Source: Lota lota
Lineage: Eukaryota; Chordata; Actinopteri; Gadiformes; Lotidae
Direction: 5' to 3'
Assembly: GCA_026745465.1 (NCBI GenBank)
Contig: JACYXH010000404.1
Span: 69,501 to 133,500 of the forward strand
Length of the DNA stretch: 64,000 nucleotides
Within the stretch, counting starts at the first letter, position 1. Every line of letters begins with the position of its first letter. The notes under the pieces were generated by a model, which did not search any database, had not been told where the DNA came from, and was given only the letters and a program-made list of their open reading frames with translations. Below are positions 46,464 through 57,021 of the stretch, in pieces. Position numbers and translations under genes: made by a program.

Positions 46464-47316
46464 TTATCCAAAACGATATCCAACAAAAATGCTGTCATTA
46501 TCAGGACTGGCAACGAAGTCATTTCGACCAGGGCCCCACGTAGAAAGCCAGACCTGGTCACTTTGAGCTAATTTGACAGCAATGCTGACACTTGCTACTT
46601 GGCTGCATTTATCAGGCAGACTGGTGTGATACAGTGACACTATAGTCTCATAATTCTTACATATGGCACATTGGGCCCGTCCATACACAGACATGTATAT
46701 CATGAAGTGACAAAAGCCATCCAGAGGGCAGGTAAAGATGCCAGTTTCAGGGTTGTAGGCATCACCTTCGTTGATGGAGACATTGGGAAACCTCAGTACT
46801 CCAGAGTGACACGGGTAGCTGTCTTCCTGAGCCAGTTTGGATGTGAAGGCAACAACTCCCTCTAGAATGGGCAGAAGATGTACATATGCTGATAGATAAC
46901 GATTTTTCATTGTTATCTATAAACAAACACAAAATTACAAAACCAGGGATAAAACAAAAGAATATAAAAACACAAAAGTTGACCAAGAACAGACTAAAAT
47001 CGTACCGTATAGGTAGGCCTACAGGCATATTTAAAGGATGTAACAACTGTATTAATTTAAATGCAAACGAAGTGCCGATGTGAATCCAAGAACCTTGATA
47101 ATGTATCAGTTAGAATATGGAAATGTTGTGAAAATAAAGCCGATGGTGGCATAGCTTGATGTTTGTAAAAAGTACAAAATACAAAATAATTAAATAAAAT
47201 TTACTTCAAACTATGGCGTTAAGTTGCAATTACATTATAAACAACCAAACTATGCTATTACCAGCATTAGCACTGCCTTCTCCACTGCCCTCACTGTCTC
47301 TGCAGCCTGGATCCAT
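46464..47316 (-). CDS. C1q-domain protein, short, without collagen region
   Basis: Two coding exons: 47262-47316 (MDPGCRDSEGSGEGSANA) and 46464-46861, joined in phase to give about 150 aa. The second exon is a globular C1q head: GVVAFTSKLAQEDSYPCHSG, then NPETGIFTCPLDGFCHFMIY, SVYGRAQCAICKN, VSLYHTSLPDKCSQVASVSI, QVWLSTWGPGRNDFVA and the closing DNDSIFVGYRFG. No collagen repeats and no signal peptide are visible in this model, so either it is cytoplasmic or an upstream exon is missed. A donor-like AAG|GTAAGG at 47463-47457 suggests a non-coding first exon. An alternative start inside the intron (MKNRYLSAYVHL) is open but less likely. Teleosts have many C1q-like genes, and I cannot name the subfamily. 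A truncated copy lies at 49890-50090. Confidence 0.8.
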
Positions 47317-47829
47317 CTTTAAAGACTTCTGACAGCAAACGGATGAATGACATACAAGTCTGAATGTCCAATTTTATGTTTTGCACAATGTTGATAATTA
47401 GAGTGAACCTGTGGCTTCAAAATGCTACAGACAGAAGTCTAGAGGTAGCAAAGTGCTCCTTACCTTATGTGTCGGCTTGTAGAAGAATGGTCATCAGGGG
47501 TGAGGGGTATTTCTTGGCGTTACACAATGCAGCAATGGCACGGCTGTGGAATGTTTTCGGCCTGTGACCCTACTTCTAGCTCTGATGTTTGCGATCCCAA
47601 CTTTAACTTGTGTGCATCTGCTTCAGCACAAATTGATTTTACCCAATCAACATCTGCCTGTAATATCAAGGTCCTGGTGAACGTAATCACATCGCTCTAC
47701 TACACAGTAGTTGATGTTTTCTATTGGCAATGAATCATTGCCATATGCAGACGGTATGTATGTACAGGATGTCTATGAGACCTTTAAAAATATATTTGGT
47801 TTATTCTTTAGCTTATGACAACAATCTCT

Positions 47830-47894
47830 AGCGACCCCATAGGCACATCAGGCGACCCAAAGTGTGGTCCCGACCCAAGGCTGGGAACCACTGT
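47830..47894. mobile_element. hAT-type transposon end fragment
   Basis: On the minus strand it begins CAGTGGTTCCCAGCC and continues TTGGGTCGGGACCACACTTTG, written in two parts here. This is the common terminal pattern of fish hAT elements. Only one end is visible. Confidence 0.6.
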
Positions 47895-48265
47895 AGTAAC
47901 CACGTCAATTATTTTGGTGGTTCGATGTAGTCATTTCATTGTCTCCTTGTTTGTTTAAAAGACTGTAGTCTGAGAACCCATCGAAAGCTAACCAAACCAG
48001 TTTGACTGCTGCTGTCACAAAGCTGTTGTAAAACTTCCTTTCTACTCTATAATTAAACAATTCCTTCAAATTACAATCATAAAAAAGAATGAAACATGAA
48101 ACAGACAATGCCACATTTTTTTCTCACACTATTTATTTGTATTCATGCATCCTAAACCGCATTATGGATTCCAACCATGTCAGCCAAAAATATATCATAC
48201 AATTGTTATTATCTCAGCTGTCGTGGCAATTTCTGTATGAGAGTGCTAAGCTTTCAATGCTGGCG
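47895..48265. other. Spacer upstream of the C1q gene
   Basis: AT-rich sequence between a hAT fragment and the 48.3 kb minisatellite. Nothing recognised. Confidence 0.5.
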
Positions 48266-49045
48266 AGCAGGAGGCTCCTCTCTAAAAGAGTGAGCCCTGA
48301 GCAGGAGGCTCCTCTCTAATAGAGCCCTGAGCAGGAGGCTCCTCTCTAATAGAGCCCTGAGCAGGAGGCTCCTCTCTAATAGAGCCCTGAGCAGGAGGCT
48401 CCTCTCTAATAGAGCCCTGAGCAGGAGGCTCTTCTCTAATAGAGTGAGCCCTGAGCAGGAGGCTCTTCTCTAAAAGAGTGAGCCCTGAGCAGGAGGCTCC
48501 TCTCTAATAGAGTGAGCCCTGAGCAGGAGGCTCCTCTCTGATAGAGCCCTGAGCAGGAGGCTCCTCTCTAATAGAGTGAGCCCTGAGCAGGAGGCTCCTC
48601 TCTGATAGAGCCCTGAGCAGGAGGCTCTTCTCTAATAGAGTGAGCCCTGAGCAGGAGGCTCCTCTCTAATAGAGTGAGCCCTGAGCAGGAGGCTCCTCTC
48701 TAATAGAGTGAGCCCTGAGCAGGAGGCTCCTCTCTGATAGAGTGAGCCCTGAGCAGGAGGCTCCTCTCTAATAGAGTGAGCCCTGAGCAGGAGGCTCCTC
48801 TCTGATAGAGCCCTGAGCAGGAGGCTCCTCTCTAATAGAGTGAGCCCTGAGCAGGAGGCTCCTCTCTGATAGAGTGAGCCCTGAGCAGGAGGCTCCTCTC
48901 TAATAGAGTGAGCCCTGAGCAGGAGGCTCCTCTCTAATAGAGCCCTGAGCAGGAGGCTCCTCTCTAATAGAGCCCTGAGCAGGAGGCTCCTCTCTAATAG
49001 AGCCCTGAGCAGGAGGCTCCACTCTGATAGAATGAGCCCTGAGCA
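48266..49045. repeat. Minisatellite with 30- and 34-bp unit forms
   Basis: About 24 tandem copies of a unit built from GCAGGAGGCTCCTCTCT, then AATAGA or GATAGA, then GCCCTGA. One form has an extra GTGA before GCCCTGA (34 bp) and the other lacks it (30 bp). The first and last few units are mainly 30-bp and the middle is mixed. AGGAGGCTCCT inside the unit is nearly palindromic. Confidence 0.96.
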
Positions 49046-49185
49046 ACAGGGTTACAGAGTATTTATCAGGAAGTTTGTTTACAGAGGAGACGGTCTGAAA
49101 GGCACCTTGGTTTCCTATTGGATGTATGTTAACATAGAGTAGATGGTCATGTGCCGTGCCCTTGTACATTAGGTCATGGACCACT

Positions 49186-49250
49186 AAAACAGTGTTTCTC
49201 AAATGGGGATACGCATACCCCTAGGGGTACTTTGAAGGATTGCATCCTTA
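49186..49250 (+). mobile_element. hAT-type transposon end fragment
   Basis: It starts CAGTGTTTCTCAAATGGGG and continues GCATACCCCTAGGGGTAC, a widespread fish hAT terminal sequence. It faces away from the fragment at 47.8 kb, so the two are not the ends of one element. The partner end is not obvious. Confidence 0.6.
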
Positions 49251-49889
49251 ATATAGCCTATTTCCAACTAGAACAAAAAATAAGATTAAGTTACATAAAA
49301 TTAAGTTATTCAGGACGTAACGTTAGCATGGTCAGGTCCTTCCGCATTTCAGTGCATTTTGCAACAGTGAACAACAAACACACACTTACCACATATTACC
49401 AAAATAACTGTGATGGCTTTATTTTGGAATCTCTTCCTCTTCCTTGCTTCCCTGCTTTGAACATATTCCACTGACATAAGATATGTATTTTATATGTAGA
49501 TGTATATTATCAGCAAATTAAGCACAACTTCCCTTCACACCCTGCTGCAGTTTGGTTTAGTTATAGTTCAAACGATAATGTCAGTCCTCACTGAAAACTT
49601 GTGATCACAGCTAGGTCAGAAAGGTCATAGAGCTGAGAAAGCTATTTTAGGGTTCAAGGGACAAAAAATGTGAACCTTGCGTAGTCTTTGAAGTTTAGGA
49701 GACAGGGTCCCCTGTTGCCATCTATGACTTAGAACAGGCATGACACAAAGATCAATCAGGTAAGTAGAAGGAAATTCATTTATTCCCTATCTACATGATC
49801 AATAAGATAATTCCAACATACAACAATCCCCAGTTACAAGGTTTGGAATGATTGCTATGCAGAAGACATTAACTATATTATTATTATGA

Positions 49890-50090
49890 TCAGAAATTAA
49901 ACCCAACACAAATACTGTCATTATCAGGATTGGTTAAGAAGTCATTTCCACTAGGGCCTTTAGAAACCCAGACCTGGTCGTTGTTTGCTAATTTGACAAC
50001 ACCACTGACACTTGCTTTTTTGCCACATTTATCAGGTAGACTGGTGTGGTAGAGTGACACTACAGTCTCACCATTCTTACAGATGGCACA
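49890..50090 (-). pseudogene. Truncated C1q-domain gene copy
   Basis: The minus strand reads CAICKNGETVVSLYHTSLPD, then KCGKKASVSGVVKLANNDQV and WVSKGPSGNDFLTNPDNDSI, ending CVGFNF and stop. This matches the second half of the C1q domain at 46464-46861. The first half is absent: homology starts abruptly at the TGTGCCAT codons. A donor-like CATTAG|GTAAGC near 50514 resembles the presumed non-coding first exon of the intact copy, and a minus-strand AATAAA lies at 49779-49784. It is most likely a decayed tandem duplicate, although an undetected alternative 5' exon cannot be excluded. Confidence 0.7.
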
Positions 50091-50599
50091 GGAAACAAAA
50101 AGCCATCGGTAGCATTTGCATGTCGCAGTGAGGACAAATATTTGGAAGAAGTGAAGTAGTATTCAAATATTTCCATAAAACCTACAAAAGGACTGTGCTG
50201 GTTTTCCACTGAGATGATGAAAATGGTGGCAAAATGTGATGTTAGTATAAAAGAAACATGATGTTAGTGATGCCATTACACGATTGGTTGTACAGCAAAA
50301 AACAATTACCGGATCTAGCAATGGGTATTGAATCGGCCTAGCCGTCGTTTCTGCTGCCTAGCCGTCTCTTGAAAAACAGCTGCTCCATCATGACTGATAA
50401 TACCAAGTATAAACAAAACATAAAACAAATACACAGCTAGATTAATAAAAATTTACACATCAGATTGCATCAATGCCTTACAGAGGTCTAAAGCTAGACA
50501 ACAGCTGCTTACCTAATGTTGCGTTGTGGAAGAAGACACTGCTTTCAACAAGCATACACGGCTTTCAACATGAAATGGCATTCATGAGTGTATCTTATT

Positions 50600-51669
50600 A
50601 TAGTATCTTAATTAGTAGAGGACAAAACATGCTAGTTGATGAGCACTCTTCTACATTTGTAAGATGTTGACTTGTAACAACTTCCTTTCCAAGATTACAT
50701 TACTTATGACAAATTCAAAGTTATTTAAATGACATAAATATGAATATGTTTCTACAAAATGTCTTTGCAGTTCATCCTGCTACTTGTTCAACATATGGTA
50801 TCCTAATTCTGCACCATATACATAATAGTATAGCCCAACATGGGGAGGCTCTTCTTGTTAGCAGGTGATAACCTGTTTATATTTATATCCCTATCCCACT
50901 GAGCCCTTGATCCAAGGGCTCTAATTCCCTGAATCGTCCAAATCCAAATCCACCGATGGAGTGGGAGTGAACATATTTAGATGCAGAGAAAGACGGTTAC
51001 AATTTTAAGGCAAACAGACAGCAAAGGGGGTGACGAAAGGTCTGGTTGGAGAGAGGCCCATAAAATGTCTCCTGCACACGGTGTGTGCGAGAGGTTGAGT
51101 TGGGTGGCCCCAGGGTCACTCGGGTGCCACTTGTGTGTTTCCTGGTAGCCTGGAGGGGCGGTCGGGTGCGGCTGACGTCACCCAGCCAGCCTCCGTAATT
51201 GAAAGAGACTCTAATCCCACTCCTCCCCCAAAGCCTGGTTAGGGGTGGGAGGGTACGATGTGGGGAGAGACGGATAGAGATAGAAAGAGTGAGGAGTGGG
51301 AGCCAGAGTGGATGGAAGTTGGGTCATCGCAGACAAAGCGAGGCTGGCGCAGGCTGTCGAATGGGGGTGCCGTTGTTCTTGTTCTCTGTGCGACCGGACA
51401 CAGCAGTGGCGATTTACCCATGAGAGGGCCAACTTGTTAATCAACCCCCTGTCCACAGCTTGCACCTCCTGTGTCCCATCCCCGGATAAGGGCCCCTCCA
51501 TCCGAGCCTCGCCCTGGAGGCCAGCGGCCTGCCCGGGGGATCTGAGGAGGGGGGATGCTGTGGGACCTGCAGCCCTCCTCCTGCACCCCTTCTTGATTTA
51601 GCCATACTTGTTGCGGAGGTACCAGACTTCCCAAATGTTGAGCTGTGTCTGGCTGAAGATCATTTCTAC
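50600..51669. other. Region upstream of the LBH-domain gene
   Basis: Includes GC-rich sequence around 51.05-51.55 kb with a perfect CRE at 51173-51180. It may hold the promoter and first exon of the plus-strand gene that follows. No coding exon is recognised before 51602. Confidence 0.45.
51173..51180. promoter_or_regulatory. Perfect cAMP-response element
   Basis: The palindrome TGACGTCA lies in a GC-rich patch about 500 bp upstream of the first proposed exon of the LBH-domain gene. Function is inferred from the motif. Confidence 0.45.
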
Positions 51670-54600
51670 ATGCCCTCGATCGAAGGGTAAGACATTGTTA
51701 CACTCTCTCTTTCTCTCTCTCTCTCTCTCTAAAGAAAAGTGTGCTAATGGGTGCATTTGCCAGCTCTTTCCTTACCCAGCCACACTAGGGTTACTATAAC
51801 TATTCTCCCCAGTTCTTCAACTGGTCTCTCAACTGGATGAAGTAGCTATAGTGGTAGTACAGTCTTGATTTAAGCGGATGTCCACAGTAAAGAAATCCAT
51901 CCATAGTTTGGTCATCTAATACAGTGAAGAGACAGGTATGTGTGAGTGTGTGTATCAGATGACCTGTGTGTGTAAGTGGGAGGCTTAAGGTTACTGCAGC
52001 TGTGATACTGCCTGTCTAAAAATATCCAAAATGCCATTACAAGGCTACCATGTGCAGCACATAAAAACATTTGTCAAAATCCATGGGCTTACTGACACCT
52101 CTTTTTAGGTTGGTTTAGCTCTTGTGAAGAGTCAGCACCACAAAATGTATTGCATAATAGTGAGACATCAAAACCACAGTTTCCTGTTGTTTCCTTCTTC
52201 TCAGATCCACAGCTTTGACTCATCCAATTAAATGCTGAATGCCATTTTTCAGCAGTGGTTATTGCGGAGACAAGATAGGAAAACAGAAATGACATTTTTG
52301 CGAAGGCTAGCTGCGTAGCAGGACAACATATATTGTTTTAACCCAGGTGAAATTTGTAGCTAGGGGGATTTGCAGGTGTGAGAGCAGGAAAATACTTTAA
52401 GGGAGGGGTTACAACAGGGCTTAGCGGCTCATCCTTATAACAGCTGAAAGTTTCCATCCCAGGTGGCGTACAGAAAGCTTAACTTGACACACTTCTCAAA
52501 CTCAGAACTTGAATTGACTTCCAACATTCTGTACAGAGTTGTTAGGGCCGGGCCCATTCAATACAAGCGGGCCGGGCCCATTCAATACAAGCGGGCCGGG
52601 CCCATTCAATACAAGCGGGCCGGGCCCATTCAATACAAGCGGGCCGGGCCCATTCAATACAAGCGGGCCGGGCCCATTCAAGACAAGCGACACCACAAAG
52701 CGGATTCTGTCAAGGACAGGATGTCCGGCTTTATGCCACTTTGGCTGAATCTGACAAGTTAAGGAAAATAAGTGTATTCAACATTTCCCTTCATAATACA
52801 AATTTTTTTATACTATAATGTCAAAGAGTGTTATCTTTAAGAGGAAACTGTCCACTTTTTTAAAATAACTTATGCTAGTGTCGGATTGACCTCTAAAAAT
52901 AATAGATATATGGCCCCACAACATTAAACCGTATAGCTTTGAATTTGCATATGGTGTGGCGTCAGCGTGGCGGTCCACCAAGTGAAGTGGAAAAGAGGAG
53001 TAAAAGAGGCTTCAGACAGATCTTCGCTCACCGTTAATCCCGGGTCAACGTTAGTGGAGACCACAGCCTCAACAGATTGAGGTTAAGCCTGGCCAGCTCA
53101 CACATACAGCCAACACTTTATGCACAAAAAGTCCATTTAAATATCAGACTTACAATTTAGTGGATCTTGAGGCTGAGGCACAGCTAGGGTTAACACCATG
53201 AACAGGTTCATAATGTCTTACTGTGATAGATTGGCAGTGGTGGAGTAGGTGATGGATTGGCAGTGGTGGAGTAGGTGATGGATTGGCAGTGGTGGAGTAG
53301 GTGATGGATTGGCAGTGGTGGAGTAGGTGATGGATTGACCTGCAGACACTGAGAGGCAGAGAGAGGTCTTGTAATTCCTCAGCTATGGCTCCAAAAGACA
53401 ACTTTATAAAAAGATATGTAAGGGAAAGGGGCATAATTCTGACAGTTACATGTGTTAAATAGAAAGGAGGAAGACAACATAATCTTGATGGAAGCAAATG
53501 TTAGAATGTCCAATCTTGACCAGTGTGTGTGGAAACATACTTAAACGTGCACACACAATTTGTTTGTAAAGGAGTAGAGGATGTAGATATCATATAGCAC
53601 GCGTGAGCTGATGGCTTTAAAATACAAATGAATGATATGAATTCATGGTAATGATTCTGGACAGACAGACACAGAAAGACAGAGGTAATACAAAAGCCTT
53701 TCAAAACCGTTTTTAAGTAACACCAAACATCACCAAATATCCCGAGCATACAAAGGTAGGCATACTATTTAATTTGAACAACTAAAGTGTGTTTCAAATG
53801 AAAGAAATTAAAACAAAAGAAAAAAACAACCACTGCAACTATATTTAGCGTCTTTCCTTCTTTCTCTCCAGTTATTGTGTTGTGTGCTGCCACTCCCATC
53901 ATTGCTGTCATGTCCCTTTCAACAGAGAAATGGAAGAGACGATCAATCAGGATCCGAGCGTAGAGGAGATGCAGAGGATGGACACCAGACTGCGATTCCA
54001 GGTACGAGTAAGACCATACTATAACTGAGTAAACCTGATTAGCTGAAGGAGTTGATCTGTCAAGGCAAGTACTCCCTCCCACTGAAATCGATGTGGGCGG
54101 CTAGAGGACCAGACTGATCTGTGTATCGAAACAGAATATGAGGTCACATGATCAGGATGGTCTCCAGGCAAATAGCGATTATCATCTTAACACCTGTAGT
54201 TAGGTCTTAGCAAAAGGTGTAGCCAATTGCAGGCATCACAAATGTACTTGGGGTAGAGGAAGAGAGGAGACACAGAAACGCATACAGACACACGCAGAAA
54301 AGACCACAAGGGACAGAAGACACTGGGGAGCTTAAATAACATGGAACACACAGGTGAATTTAATCAGCAATCCACAGAGGTGGTTGGGATTTCACAAACG
54401 AGGACACACAGGGGGGAAAACAAGCAGGGGGCCAGTCATCTTACGATCTCATCCTAGACTCACCTCCATCTCATTGGCAACCATTAGATTTTCCCAGAGC
54501 CAGTTGCCGTGGCGCCTGGCCCCGAGAGCTCCCTGCCCTGCGGGGACTGGGACCACCAGAAGGTGCGGCTGCCCTCCATCGTGGTGGAGCCCACCGAGCT

Positions 54601-55045
54601 GAGAGAGGTGGAGAGCGGGGAGCTGCGCTGGCCGCCCGAGGGCACCGACCAGGAGGAAGACGAGGAGGACCTGTTCCTGGAGCAGTGCATCCCCCCGGCA
54701 AACATCGCCGACTGGGGGTATGAAGAGGAGGAGGAAGAGGAGGGGGAGGAGGAGGATGAAGGGCAGGAGAGAGAGGAGAGGTCGGTTATCCTGAACCATC
54801 AGCAAAGCCTGTCTCTCATTGGTAGGTCGTCCGTATGACACACACACACACATGCTTGCACACACACACAACAAAGCCTACGGCAACAAATGTCTGCAAT
54901 GTCCGAAAGATGTAGTGACTACAAAATGGTTGACACACACACATAGACCGTAGCATGTGACACATATTTTCATTTTTCAGACCTTCAGTCGGACACCTTC
55001 AGGGATGACACCCCAACTCTTCCACCAAGCAATGCACTCAACTGA
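51670..55045 (+). CDS. LBH-domain protein
   Basis: Four proposed exons: 51670-51686 (coding part of an exon beginning about 51602), 53926-54001, 54500-54821 and 54981-55045, total 480 nt, 159 aa. The phases fit throughout. The defining block, residues about 54-77, reads RLPSIVVEPTELREVESGEL then RWPPEG, the signature of LBH (limb-bud-and-heart) proteins. It is followed by a very acidic Glu/Asp stretch (EEEEEEEGEEEDEG) and a C-terminal tail ending TLPPSNALN. LBH proteins are small, largely unfolded nuclear cofactors linked to Wnt signalling. The third exon uses an acceptor CCCAGAG|CC, two bases beyond a stronger-looking CCCAG. The start MPSIEGEMEETINQDPSVEE has a weak Kozak context, and M9 at 53930 is an alternative. 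AATAAA lies at 55115-55120. The LBH domain is certain, the 5' end less so. Confidence 0.78.
52545..52689. repeat. 24-bp minisatellite, 6 copies
   Basis: Six tandem copies of GGGCCGGGCCCATTCAATAC plus AAGC. The GGGCCGGGCCC part is nearly palindromic. The last copy differs by one base. Confidence 0.95.
53224..53338. repeat. 26-bp minisatellite, about 4.5 copies
   Basis: Tandem copies of GATTGGCAGTGGTGGAGTAG plus GTGATG. Confidence 0.93.
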
Positions 55046-55114
55046 CCTACCGCTGCAACACCTGTGACCCCTGATGGCACTGAGAGGAGACCCCTAACAT
55101 CAAGTATCTTACAG

Positions 55115-55120
55115 AATAAA
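55115..55120 (+). terminator. Polyadenylation signal of the LBH-domain gene
   Basis: AATAAA 70 nt after the stop codon. A second AATAAA lies near 55196. Confidence 0.6.
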
Positions 55121-55402
55121 GATCCCCGGGGAAAGAAAAAAAGAGAGGGTTGAGAAATCAGTGTCTTCCAACCCCCAAAATAGATGAGTGATTAAATAAA
55201 GAATTGCAAAAACAATCCCAACAACATTTATGTAAATGACAAGCTATGTCTAGAATGTCTGAATAGTATGTATGAGAATATGTTTCTTTCCTTTATTTAA
55301 CCAGATAAATCATTGAGATTTAAATCCCTATTTCAAGAGGAGCATGGCAAAGAAAGCAGCATAAAATTAACATCAGGTTACTGAGAACACAAATAAGGAC
55401 AA

Positions 55403-55404
<2 letters not shown>

Positions 55405-55435
<31 letters not shown>
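55405..55435. repeat. Short (CA)n microsatellite
   Basis: About 15 CA units in the gap between the LBH-domain gene and c5ar1. A shorter one lies at 55536-55552. Confidence 0.9.
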
Positions 55436-55437
<2 letters not shown>

Positions 55438-55612
55438 ATTGCCATGTTCCATCTTGCAAGCAGATCTTTGCTCATTTCCGTTGTACTTTTAGAGAGCTTG
55501 GTTAATTTAAAGACACAGCAAATGTCTTCATATTACACACACACACACACACATTGATAAATGTGCAGGGAGGGATCTGTGTGTGTTTGTGTCCATGTAC
55601 CATATATAAGTT

Positions 55613-55620
55613 GTTCTGTT
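55613..55620 (+). promoter_or_regulatory. c5ar1: TATA box of the C5a-receptor gene
   Basis: TATATAAG lies 61 bp upstream of the exon 1 ATG, so a start site near 55643 is expected, giving a short 5' UTR. Confidence 0.6.
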
Positions 55621-55673
55621 CAAAGAGAGAAGAGTCTCGTTGTCATGCAGTGCAGCACTTAACCAACACAAAA

Positions 55674-57021
55674 ATGGACCCTGAAGCTGTAAGTTAAAAC
55701 TAAATTAAATTAAAGATGTTTTAAAACTTTTCTGACTATTTAACCAACATGAAAACAAATCAGTTTTTTATTCTTAAGATAAGATTTTACTTTCAAACAA
55801 TTTTAACAAAGACAATTATTAATGCATGATTGATTATAGTTTATTTCTTCTTTCTTTCTTTAGGAGAAACATTTTGAACATGATTGAGGATAGTAACTAT
55901 GTTTAGCTGTTTCTAGCCTACATGCATGTCTGTGGATATGGTGCGCTTAGTTTAAATTGTTTTCATTTGACCAGCAATTCTTCTCCATGCAACAGTTTAC
56001 ACCAACCATGGATTATTCTTCTTCCAATGGTACTATGGACTACGACCCATTTGAAGATACCCTGGTGCCTGAACTTAGGCCCATCCAAATAGTGACCCTG
56101 GTCTTCTGCGGGCTTGTGTTTATCCTGGGCGTTCCCGGTAATGCTCTGGTAGTGTGGGTGACGGGGTTCGGCATGTCTCGCACCGTCACCTCCATCTGGT
56201 TCCTCAATCTCTCCCTGGCTGATTTTCTGTGCTGCCTCTTCCTCCCGATCCTAATGGTGCCATTGGCTCACGACGACCACTGGCATTTTGGCCCCATCGC
56301 CTGCACGCTGTTGAAGAGTCTGTTCTACCTGGTGATGCACTGCAGCGTTCTGCTGCTGGTCCTGATCAGCCTGGACCGCTGTATGCTGGTGAACTGGGCC
56401 GTCTGGTGCCAGAACAACAGGCACCCTCGGCAGGCGGTCTATGCCTGTGTGGGAGCCTGGCTCCTGGCACTGTTGGCTACCATTCCAGAGCTGCTCTTCA
56501 CCAGGGAGGTGGATTGGGGAACAAAGAAGGAGTGCTTTGGGAAGCGTTCTCAGGTCGAATCCCAGATCATCGTCGGTTTCCGTTTTGTTTCTGGATTCCT
56601 GCTTCCCTTCATGGCCATTGTGTTCAGCCATATCGCGGTGTACAAAAGAGCCAGTGCTATGTCCGGAAATATCCGCTCGAAACGCACCCTGAAGGTCATC
56701 ATCGCTGTCTCCACCAGTTTTTTCTTTTGCTGGCTGCCACTGCACATTACAGATATTCTGATAACTTTGATCAGTCGATCTTCTCCGCATCGGCCCAACA
56801 TAAACATGGCACACTCACTGTCTCTCTGCCTGGCGTATTTCAACAGCTGCATCAACCCCATTCTCTATGTGTGTTTGGGCCGTGACTTCAGGTCCAGCAT
56901 GAATCAAACCCTTCGCAGCCACTTCAACTTCATCAGAGAAGAACCCACGTGCCATGAAACCAGTGCCACTGTCAACTCCAAGTCCAGTGGCACGGCGACT
57001 GCAGAAATAACAGGTGTCTGA
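55674..57021 (+). CDS. c5ar1: C5a anaphylatoxin receptor type GPCR, complete
   Basis: Two exons: 55674-55688 (MDPEA, donor GCT|GTAAGT) and 55975-57021, 353 aa. This short-first-exon layout matches the known C5AR1 gene plan. Seven membrane segments are visible. GNALVVWVTGF in TM1, SIWFLNLSLADFLCCLFLPI in TM2, VWCQNNR in loop 2, KRTLKVIIAV before TM6 and CINPILYVCLG in TM7 all resemble C5AR1. The N-terminus has a glycosylation site (NGT) and acidic tyrosines (MDYSS, MDYDPFED) like the sulfated ligand-binding tail. Extracellular Cys in CTLLKSL and KKECFG can form the usual disulfide. The TM3 end is DRC rather than DRY or DRF. The receptor would sense C5a on phagocytes through Gi. Another chemoattractant receptor of the same group is possible. 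Starting at 55957 would replace MDPEA by MFSFDQ. Confidence 0.85.

Larger units (their letters stand above)
51687..53925 (+). other. LBH-domain gene intron 1 with two minisatellites
   Basis: Contains a CT-rich run next to the donor, a 24-bp array at 52545-52689 and a 26-bp array at 53224-53338. No other coding exon is recognised. Confidence 0.55.

Noticed and set aside
46861-46910. C1q gene starting at MKNRYLSAYVHL
   Set aside because: The acceptor ATTCTAG at 46862 joins in phase with an upstream ATG exon, giving a better model. This start would lie in the intron.
48266-49045. CRISPR-like or coding repeat (IREEPPAQGS)
   Set aside because: Head-to-tail minisatellite without spacers. The reading frame is broken by the 30/34-bp mixture and matches no protein.
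47830-49250. One hAT element bounded by the two CAGTG ends
   Set aside because: The ends point away from each other rather than inward, so they cannot be the termini of a single element.
51599-51690. Minus-strand frame ending IFSQTQLNIWEVWYLRNKYG and stop
   Set aside because: It looks protein-like, but no splice acceptor is seen upstream (a purine-rich AGAGAG tract is there), whereas the plus strand has a good acceptor and donor and a matching phase.
54449-54874. 141-codon minus-strand ORF
   Set aside because: Antisense of the LBH core exon, whose sense frame has the RLPSIVVEPTE signature.
56229-56885. 218-codon plus-strand and 187-codon minus-strand ORFs
   Set aside because: Out-of-frame shadows of the GPCR coding exon.
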